In this document: positions 6,880-12,209 of the stretch, piece by piece
How the letters are laid out: each line of letters begins with the position of its first letter
Numbering within the stretch: position 1 is the first letter of the stretch
Origin: Caryophanales bacterium UBA7581
GTDB taxonomy: Bacteria > Bacillota_I > Bacilli_A > RFN20 > CAG-826
Length of the DNA stretch: 12,209 nt
Direction: 5' to 3'
Assembly: GCA_002477825.1 (NCBI GenBank)
Contig: DLKT01000005.1
Span: 9,322-21,530, forward strand
Translations under genes and position numbers: made by a program
The notes under the pieces: model-generated
Databases searched by the model: none
Told to the model about the DNA's origin: nothing
Seen by the model: the letters and a program-made list of their open reading frames with translations, nothing else

Positions 6880-8001
6880 ATGCCTATTAAATACGAACAA
6901 TTTATGTATCCGAATGAGATTCAAGCTCGTAACAGCTTAGAAAAAATTCCAGAATTTAAAAAAATTGTCAAAGAAGTAATGAATTTAATACATGAAAAAT
7001 CTTGTTATATAAACTTTATGTCAGGAAGTATAAAAATTGGAAAAAATCAATTACCTGATATTTACAATTTACTTCTTCCTATTTGTGATAAATTAGGAAT
7101 AGATATACCTGAATTGTACTTAACATTAGATAGAACTCCTAATGCTTTTACTATTGGAGATACTGAACCTATCATTGTTTTGACTTCTGGTTTGATTGAA
7201 ACTATGACTTTACCAGAAATTCAGGTCGTGCTTGCTCATGAGTGCGGTCATATTTTATGTCATCATGTTTTGTATAAAACTATGGCAAGAGTGATTTTTT
7301 CACAAGGAATATTTTTAAATAATCTATTTGGACATTTAATTAAATATTCTTTTTCCTTAGCTTTAGCATATTGGGATAGATGTAGTGAATTTACTGCAGA
7401 TAGAGTTTCAGCGTATTTCGTTGGATCAAGTGATTTGGTATCTGATGTTATGATGAGATTAGCAGGAGGTACACAAAATTTAGGACTTAAATTAAATAAA
7501 GATGAATTTTTAAAGCAAGCTTTAAATTACAAAGATTTTATTAATTCTTCAAAAATAAACAAAGGATTTGAACTCTATTTTAATGGCTTTAATGATCATC
7601 CTTTATTAGCTTATAGAGCTTTTGATGTAACCGCATGGTGCAACAGTGAAGAATTCTATAACATTGATCCGACAATTATTGTAGATATTCCTAAAGATCT
7701 TAAAAATATTGGTATTGAAACAGTAGTTGTTCCAAAAGTTGCTTCTTCTCATCTAATTGCTTGGTTTAAAGAGAATAATCCGTCTAATTATTATGCAAAT
7801 ATTGCGATTCATTGTGGAATATGTAGTAAAGAATTTAAATACTTAAAAAAATTATCAATTAATTCAACATGTACAATTTATCAAGCTATTGTGGATGAGA
7901 AAGATAAGATTATAAGGAGTAGATTAATACTTTTTTCCTCAATTGAAAGCGAATTAAAAAATCTATTTATTAATAATGAAGGTTATATAATCGTCAAATA
8001 G
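6880..8001 (+). CDS. M48-family zinc metallopeptidase with extra C-terminal domain
   Basis: A 373-residue zinc endopeptidase of the HtpX/Oma1 (M48) family. The zinc site is H120-E121-x-x-H124 within VLAHECGHILCHH, and the third ligand is E170 in CSEFTADR, the ExxxAD form typical of M48. The preceding block RTPNAFTIGD and VLTSGLIE (about 85-108) is also an M48 hallmark. Unlike HtpX, no N-terminal membrane helices are seen and there is no signal peptide. A moderately hydrophobic stretch around 140-167 could contact membrane. Residues ~260-373 form a beta-rich C-terminal extension of unknown role, containing CGIC and ending GYIIVK, a tail echoed in the next two proteins. The start has a strong Shine-Dalgarno. 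The next gene begins 17 bases after the stop. Its partnership with the AAA+ protein is inferred. Confidence 0.88.
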   Translation: MPIKYEQFMYPNEIQARNSLEKIPEFKKIVKEVMNLIHEKSCYINFMSGSIKIGKNQLPDIYNLLLPICDKLGIDIPELYLTLDRTPNAFTIGDTEPIIVLTSGLIETMTLPEIQVVLAHECGHILCHHVLYKTMARVIFSQGIFLNNLFGHLIKYSFSLALAYWDRCSEFTADRVSAYFVGSSDLVSDVMMRLAGGTQNLGLKLNKDEFLKQALNYKDFINSSKINKGFELYFNGFNDHPLLAYRAFDVTAWCNSEEFYNIDPTIIVDIPKDLKNIGIETVVVPKVASSHLIAWFKENNPSNYYANIAIHCGICSKEFKYLKKLSINSTCTIYQAIVDEKDKIIRSRLILFSSIESELKNLFINNEGYIIVK

Positions 8002-8017
8002 GGAGAAAGGAAAAAAC

Positions 8018-8311
8018 ATGAGTTGGATAAATTGGCTTATAAAAGCTGCATTAACTGCCGTAGCAGTTTGGCTTATTACAGAAACGGTTTCATATGTGAT
8101 AACTAAACAAAGTCTTAGGAATTTACTATTGCAAAAGAAAAGCAAAAGAAAATTTGAAGATTTAGTTTCGGTCATCATACAAAAAAGTGATGGACATGAA
8201 GTCACCTTTGATATGTTTGATAGTCAACAAAATAATTTAGGAAGTGGAAAGGTAACGTCAAAGGCAGGAGTATCTAAAGATATTTATGCTGGTGAGTTAA
8301 TAGTATTATAA
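8018..8311 (+). CDS. Small single-span membrane protein (97 residues)
   Basis: Unrecognised small protein. Residues ~3-27 form one hydrophobic helix (WLIKAALTAVAVWLI and onward). It is followed by a strongly basic stretch (KQSLRNLLLQKKSKRK), so the positive-inside rule places the C-terminal ~55 residues in the cytoplasm. That part is beta-rich and ends in GELIVL. The Shine-Dalgarno AAGG lies 7 bases before the ATG. It sits between the M48 peptidase and a second small membrane protein, whose ATG follows this stop codon after one base. It probably acts as a membrane anchor or regulator for its soluble neighbours; no direct evidence of function is visible. Confidence 0.75.
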   Translation: MSWINWLIKAALTAVAVWLITETVSYVITKQSLRNLLLQKKSKRKFEDLVSVIIQKSDGHEVTFDMFDSQQNNLGSGKVTSKAGVSKDIYAGELIVL

Positions 8312-8312
8312 A

Positions 8313-8645
8313 ATGATTTGGTTTTTATTAGGTGCCTTAGCTTTAGGTGTTTTATCTTATCTTGGAGTTCTTTTAACAATTCGTGTTATCCATAATTTTA
8401 GAATAAGAAAAAATTCGAAAATTCTTATTGCGGATATGGAAGAATTTATTAGAAATATGCCGGAAAAAGATAAGCATACTATGTCATTTGAAGATTTAGA
8501 AAAATGCCAAGGACAACAATTTGTAACTGAATTTGATCCGATTACGCAAGAAGTAATTCAAACTAAATCGTGTGATAAAGGTATGGATGAGCCAATATTT
8601 AATGCTGTAAAAAATCATAAAGGTTATATCATTGTAGGTGATTAG
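8313..8645 (+). CDS. Small single-span membrane protein (110 residues)
   Basis: Unrecognised. An N-terminal hydrophobic helix at residues 1-26 (MIWFLLGALALGVLSYLG and onward) is followed by basic residues (RVIHNFRIRKNSK), predicting N-out/C-in topology with a cytoplasmic domain of ~75 residues. The C-terminal part has a strand-turn-strand pattern (QFVTEFDPITQEVIQTK) and ends in GYIIVGD, very like the end of the M48 protein. It lacks a clear Shine-Dalgarno and starts one base after the preceding stop, so it is probably translated by coupling. Its own stop codon is followed after one base by the ATG of the AAA+ gene. The layout is similar to the preceding gene, although the helix sequences differ. 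Confidence 0.75.
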   Translation: MIWFLLGALALGVLSYLGVLLTIRVIHNFRIRKNSKILIADMEEFIRNMPEKDKHTMSFEDLEKCQGQQFVTEFDPITQEVIQTKSCDKGMDEPIFNAVKNHKGYIIVGD

Positions 8646-8646
8646 T

Positions 8647-9915
8647 ATGAAAATTTTTCTATATTATAGTGAAATTTTAAATCTTCAACAGCGGTTTAAA
8701 ATTCAATTAATTGATTGTGCATGCCAATGTTTTGGCATAGAAAAAGGAAATGTCACAACTTGTGAATTAAAATCAATTAATAAACTTTATATCAAGACTG
8801 AAGCCTACGATTATTTTTGCGTTGTAGAAGATTCTTTGCATGACTTCAATGATAAAAAGAGTTTTTTTGACAAGCTTTTAAATGCTTTAATTACCAGAAC
8901 AGTGGGCCAATCCGTATTTGGTGATTCAATTGTAACACATAGTTTTATTAAAGATGAATTTGAGAGACATATATACCATCAAGATAATGAAAATGTTGAA
9001 TCTGAATTCGATTATAAAACACGTTCTTTAACTTATACTCCAGTAGAACCGAATTATACTTTTGACCGAGTTATTTTAGAAGATAATACAATTAATAAGA
9101 TAATCGAAGCGATTAATATGATACAGTATGAAAAGAAAGTATTTGACGAATGGGGATTAAGAGCGATTCAGCCTAATCCTTCAAGCGCTTTAAGCTTTTT
9201 TGGACCATCTGGAACGGGAAAAACTATGGCCGCTGAGGCTGTAGCAAGCTATCTTGGTAAAAAAATACTTAAGGTCGGATATGCAGATATTGAAAGCAAA
9301 TATCATGGTGAAGGGCCAAAAATGGTTAAGGCTATTTTCCTTGCTGCCCAAAACAATGATTGTGTTTTATTTATTGATGAAGCAGATTCTTTATTATCAA
9401 AAAGACTAACCAATGTTACTCAGGGATCCGAACAGGCCATCAATTCAATGAGAAGCCAACTGCTTATTTGCTTAGAAGAGTTTAAAGGGGTAGTAATATT
9501 TGCAACAAATTTAGTGTCAAATTATGATAAAGCCTTTTTAACAAGGCTGATCAGTATAGAATTTAAAAGGCCAACAGAAGAACTTAGGAAAAAAATATGG
9601 ACGGTACATCTTTATCCTACTAATGGAAATGGTTTATCTATTCCTCTAACAAGTGATATAGATGTTGGAAGATTAGCAAAAGAGTATGATTTTTGTGGGC
9701 GAGAAATTAGAAAAGCAGTTATATCTGCTTGTGTAAAAAGCGCAATGAACGGGAAAAACGTTGTTGATATGCACACGATTGTTCAAGCTTGCGAACAAAT
9801 AAAGGAAGAAATTAGCTCTTTAGAGAATTCTGAGTTACCAATTTCTTTAGTTAAAAAGATAATAAATGAAGAAAAAAATAATGAAACAAGCAAGGAAGAG
9901 CCTATTAAGGTTTGA
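8647..9915 (+). CDS. AAA+ ATPase, Vps4/FtsH-type single module
   Basis: A 422-residue cytoplasmic ATPase. An N-terminal domain (1-~155) of unknown type precedes one classical AAA module: Walker A GPSGTGKT (186-193); pore-loop-like ESKYHGEG with aromatic Y219; Walker B VLFIDEAD (240-247); sensor 1 ATN (286-288); a single arginine R300 where many relatives have two (TRL in place of RRF); sensor 2 GREIRK (351-356). Retention of the aromatic pore residue and of all ATP-handling motifs suggests an active protein-threading or remodelling hexamer. It has no protease domain, unlike FtsH; the M48 enzyme in the same cluster could be its partner. ATG 8647 was chosen because AGGTG lies 6 bases upstream; a GTG at 8638 in the same frame would overlap that site. 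A bidirectional terminator follows. Confidence 0.88.
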   Translation: MKIFLYYSEILNLQQRFKIQLIDCACQCFGIEKGNVTTCELKSINKLYIKTEAYDYFCVVEDSLHDFNDKKSFFDKLLNALITRTVGQSVFGDSIVTHSFIKDEFERHIYHQDNENVESEFDYKTRSLTYTPVEPNYTFDRVILEDNTINKIIEAINMIQYEKKVFDEWGLRAIQPNPSSALSFFGPSGTGKTMAAEAVASYLGKKILKVGYADIESKYHGEGPKMVKAIFLAAQNNDCVLFIDEADSLLSKRLTNVTQGSEQAINSMRSQLLICLEEFKGVVIFATNLVSNYDKAFLTRLISIEFKRPTEELRKKIWTVHLYPTNGNGLSIPLTSDIDVGRLAKEYDFCGREIRKAVISACVKSAMNGKNVVDMHTIVQACEQIKEEISSLENSELPISLVKKIINEEKNNETSKEEPIKV

Positions 9916-9958
9916 CCCACATAAAGATATTTCTATAATTAAAAATTTATAATGTAGT

Positions 9959-10023
9959 AAAAAAAAGACTATTACATAAGAGAGAGGAAAAAAGCAAATT
10001 CTTTTATTGTAATAGTCTTTTTT
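9959..10023. terminator. Strong bidirectional intrinsic terminator
   Basis: A 16-bp perfect stem: the left arm 9961-9976 (A-run then GACTATTACA) pairs with the right arm 10008-10023 (TGTAATAGTC then T-run). With one bulged T at 10007 the helix can extend by about eight further pairs including G-U. T-runs flank the hairpin on both strands, so it can end the plus-strand AAA+ cluster and the converging minus-strand lipoprotein transcript. Confidence 0.85.
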
Positions 10024-10027
10024 GCTC

Positions 10028-10048
10028 AACCATTTTTCAATGGTTTTT
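10028..10048 (+). terminator. Small secondary hairpin
   Basis: AACCATT (10028-10034) and AATGGTT (10039-10045) pair around a TTTC loop and are followed by a short T-run on the plus strand. It could act as a backup terminator for the plus-strand transcript. Confidence 0.4.
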
Positions 10049-10073
10049 GCCTAAACATAAAGAGAATAATAAT

Positions 10074-11648
10074 TTATCTCTTGTATATGGATTGAAGTGT
10101 TAAAACTGTTATTTCGTTAGCGGCTATCTCAAACTCATCATCGTTTAAATCTCTAGCTTCACCATTTATCTTAGCAATACTATATCGAGATTGATTATAA
10201 TCACTAATTTTATAGGTACCTGGTTTAGCAATCACAATGGTAGAAACGATTTTGAGATCAGCAAAATAGGGTTCAATAAAGGTTGGATAATCATCGGGAT
10301 ATTGATAGAGCATTTCTTCTTGAACAATAAGTGCTGCTAAATTGTTTGGACAAGTAAACTTAATATATACATTTAATCCTTTACTTGTTATAACTTCATT
10401 ATTATAAGGAATAGTGAGTTCAGGATCTAAATAAAATTCAAAATAAGAAGAGTAGAAAATATTCACATTTAACGACTGATATAAATAGGCAAAAGTGTCT
10501 TCTAATGTTCTTCCGATTAATGCAGTGTAGACATTAGTAATTTGATGTTCTCCATAATAGAATATGACTTGGCCATAAGCATCTGTAGGCGTGTCATCAT
10601 AACTTCCAAGATAAGAGAAATTATCTAATAACTTGCTATTACCTTCATATTGAATGATTTGAACATATGTACTTGTTTTATCACTTATGAAAGTGCCATC
10701 TTCTTCTTTTGTTGTATGGTAATTATGATTTTTACTATAGCTTGTGACATAACCATTAGAAACTTCATAAGTAATGGTGATTTCTTCTTTTACCAACCAA
10801 TTTTCATTTGTTTCTTCATCATATTGCGAAGATTGAATCGTGGTAATATGACCAACATGAACCGTATTTTCGTCAATTCGAGAGACAAAAGGAGCAATGG
10901 ATTTGATTTTACTATAGTATATATAGCGATTTAAACTATTTTTTGTTGTTTCTAAATAGGAACAATATTCTTCATAACTATTTCCTTGCATAGGAATAAA
11001 ATAGTCTAAACGACTTTTATTCAATTCTTTAGGTGTAAGACGATAAAGTGATTGATATAAATATTCATCCGCTTTAGACATTCTTCCGTCGGTAACGTAG
11101 ATGCCTTCATTATCATAGCTATCATTAGAATAGAAAATATAATGATTTTCTTCTTTTTTAATAGCAAAGGAAAAACGTGTTCGATAACGTTCATTATCTC
11201 CTTCATGTTCTTCATTATCATAATAATAAAGGCCGTTTCCTAAATAAGTTTCATTTTGCGTGGCATTCTTTTCTTCAGAATGTTCTTCAACTTTTGAAGT
11301 GTATGCACCTTCATAGGTTAAAGAAGCGTCAAAACCATGTTTAAAAAGTTGAAAATTTTCTTCGTTTGTATATTCGCTTTCATATTTACAAATTTCACAA
11401 ATTTTATTTTTGTTACTGTTTTTAAATTGATGTAATGCTTCATCCACACGTTCATTACAAGTAGCGCAAGTCCGCCAATGATAGGTTTCATCATGTGCCC
11501 ATGAAGTAGTATCAATTTGATGCGTATGACCTGAAGATGATGCGGGTAGATGAGAAGAAGTGGAACTCGTTCCACAAGAAACACCAATAAAAGCGCCACT
11601 TAACAATACCAAAGTGGTGGCGAATGATATACATGATCTATGTTTCAT
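10074..11648 (-). CDS. Large surface lipoprotein with His/Cys-rich N-terminal module
   Basis: A 524-residue exported protein. Residues 1-24 form a lipoprotein-like signal peptide (basic MKHR, hydrophobic core TTLVLLSGAFIG) ending at C25 (G-V-S-C, with an atypical Gly at -3), then a Ser/Thr-rich linker. Residues 41-90 carry two CxxC pairs (C61/C64, C84/C87) with His and Trp between, a small zinc-ribbon-like module seen in many Firmicutes lipoproteins. The body is polar and Tyr/Asn-rich. Residues ~400-432 (containing FYLDPELTIPY) resemble the InlB B-repeat-like motif of Gram-positive surface proteins. Role unknown; it is probably anchored in the outer leaflet. AGGGGG lies 6 bases before the ATG. 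Its neighbour upstream on the same strand is a TetR regulator, and the two are likely co-transcribed. Confidence 0.8.
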   Translation of the reverse strand: MKHRSCISFATTLVLLSGAFIGVSCGTSSTSSHLPASSSGHTHQIDTTSWAHDETYHWRTCATCNERVDEALHQFKNSNKNKICEICKYESEYTNEENFQLFKHGFDASLTYEGAYTSKVEEHSEEKNATQNETYLGNGLYYYDNEEHEGDNERYRTRFSFAIKKEENHYIFYSNDSYDNEGIYVTDGRMSKADEYLYQSLYRLTPKELNKSRLDYFIPMQGNSYEEYCSYLETTKNSLNRYIYYSKIKSIAPFVSRIDENTVHVGHITTIQSSQYDEETNENWLVKEEITITYEVSNGYVTSYSKNHNYHTTKEEDGTFISDKTSTYVQIIQYEGNSKLLDNFSYLGSYDDTPTDAYGQVIFYYGEHQITNVYTALIGRTLEDTFAYLYQSLNVNIFYSSYFEFYLDPELTIPYNNEVITSKGLNVYIKFTCPNNLAALIVQEEMLYQYPDDYPTFIEPYFADLKIVSTIVIAKPGTYKISDYNQSRYSIAKINGEARDLNDDEFEIAANEITVLTLQSIYKR

Positions 11649-11654
11649 ATGTTT

Positions 11655-11660
11655 CCCCCT
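11655..11660 (-). promoter_or_regulatory. Ribosome binding site of the lipoprotein gene
   Basis: On the minus strand, AGGGGG lies 6 bases before the ATG at 11648. A second GGGGGAAA at 11688-11681 repeats the same eight bases further upstream but has no start codon behind it. Confidence 0.6.
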
Positions 11661-11695
11661 GAAATAAATAATAAAAAACCTTTCCCCCGTGAATC

Positions 11696-11701
11696 ATTAT
11701 A
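11696..11701 (-). promoter_or_regulatory. Candidate -10 element between regulator and lipoprotein genes
   Basis: A perfect TATAAT on the minus strand lies in the 70-base gap between the TetR stop and the lipoprotein start. No good -35 stands upstream of it. It may give the lipoprotein gene its own promoter in addition to read-through from the regulator. Confidence 0.3.
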
Positions 11702-11718
11702 TGTAGTGAAGAGTGAAA

Positions 11719-12209
11719 TTATTTCTCTTGACTACCATGATATTTCTCAATCATTAATTTTACAGTTAACTTAATGACAGAGATTTGCGATTTTAAATAA
11801 TCTTCTTCTTCAAAAAGTGCATAATGTACGGATGCGCGAATGAAGATAAAAATTATTGGTGTTAAGATATCGCTTGGAATGCCTACAACTTTTTCTAGTC
11901 GTTTGGCGTATTCGTGATAACGCTTATCAACGCCAATAAAGAATTCCTTACCTGCTTCTTTATATTTTGGGTGTGTGTAGACCTGATACATCAGACGATA
12001 TTTCTTTCCATGTTTTTCTTTTGTCCAATAAGGAATTTCATCTAAAAAACGTGGAATATCGTGCACACTTTTTGGCGCTAAGAGCATAAAATCATCTTCA
12101 ACCTTGGCCATGCAATACGCAGTGGACTCAACGATGAGTTGATCTAAAGAAGAAAAATAACTATAAAGATTACCAGGTGACATATTACAAGCTTTGGCTA
12201 AAGCTTTAA
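11719..12209 (-). CDS. TetR-family transcriptional regulator, N-terminus outside window
   Basis: The frame continues past the ATG at 12183 to the window edge. Upstream codons read KALAKACN and join MSPGNLYSYFSSLDQLI to give the second half of a TetR helix-turn-helix: turn residues around N-M-S, recognition helix PGNLYSYF, and the usual following Leu. The true start therefore lies outside the window and the ATG at 12183 is internal. The C-terminal part (~120 residues) is all-helical, as expected for the ligand-binding and dimerisation domain, which is not conserved enough to predict the ligand. It lies directly upstream of the lipoprotein gene on the same strand, 70 bases apart, so it may control that gene and itself. 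Confidence 0.82.
   Translation of the reverse strand, partial: KALAKACNMSPGNLYSYFSSLDQLIVESTAYCMAKVEDDFMLLAPKSVHDIPRFLDEIPYWTKEKHGKKYRLMYQVYTHPKYKEAGKEFFIGVDKRYHEYAKRLEKVVGIPSDILTPIIFIFIRASVHYALFEEEDYLKSQISVIKLTVKLMIEKYHGSQEK

Noticed and set aside
6880..8001. ImmA/IrrE-type peptidase, since HECGH next to an HTH gene recalls those regulators
   Set aside because: The NAFTIG block, ExxxAD third-ligand motif and length fit M48; ImmA-type proteins are shorter and lack these.
9847..10029. Minus-strand frame across the terminator hairpin
   Set aside because: It covers the end of the AAA+ gene and the terminator, and its Phe/Tyr/Ile-rich translation is what antisense A-rich DNA gives.
10650..11599. 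Open frames opposite or out of frame to the lipoprotein (10650-10934, 11021-11221, 11318-11599)
   Set aside because: They overlap the lipoprotein frame, which has a signal peptide, lipid-attachment cysteine and strong ribosome binding site.
1..12209. CRISPR arrays, tRNA/rRNA genes, insertion sequences, attachment sites
   Set aside because: No regularly spaced repeats, no cloverleaf-like segments, no transposase or integrase motifs and no terminal repeats were found by reading.

Overview
The window is strongly AT-rich and looks like a low-GC Bacillota (Firmicutes) chromosome. Ribosome binding sites are strong and purine-rich (GGAGG, AGGGGG). The minus-strand lipoprotein has a His/Cys-rich N-terminal module of the kind common in gut Erysipelotrichia-like and neighbouring Bacilli lineages. 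TGG encodes every tryptophan and TGA closes two large genes, so the standard bacterial code applies rather than the Mycoplasma code. I cannot name a species.

Layout on the plus strand. A 5'-truncated gene of unknown function (to 566) is followed by a 992-residue helicase IV/UvrD-type SF1 helicase (686-3664) carrying a nuclease-like insertion and two C-terminal four-cysteine zinc ribbons. After about 450 bases without a gene comes a broken RES-domain (NAD+ phosphorylase family) gene, 4117-5251. It is split by a frameshift at an A7/T5 tract and by an in-frame TGA. Next is a compact same-strand cluster, 5451-9915: a small HTH protein, a protein with a glycine-rich two-helix hydrophobic hairpin, an M48 metallopeptidase, two small single-span membrane proteins, and a Vps4/FtsH-type AAA+ ATPase. 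A strong bidirectional hairpin (9959-10023) closes this block.

Layout on the minus strand. A TetR-family regulator running off the right edge of the window (11719 onward) is followed by a large lipoprotein (10074-11648). The two converge on the plus-strand cluster at the shared terminator.

How the genes may work together. The left three quarters resembles an accessory or defence-type island: helicase-nuclease, RES enzyme, then a membrane-associated AAA+/metallopeptidase cluster. In the last cluster the M48 enzyme has no evident signal peptide. By the positive-inside rule both small membrane proteins present their soluble tails to the cytoplasm, and the AAA+ protein keeps an aromatic pore-loop residue. 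This suggests a cytoplasmic-face, membrane-anchored unfoldase/peptidase assembly, built from separate polypeptides rather than fused as in FtsH. The glycine-rich hairpin protein is a candidate membrane-disrupting effector or further membrane partner. That assembly and any role in defence are inference from gene order and motifs.
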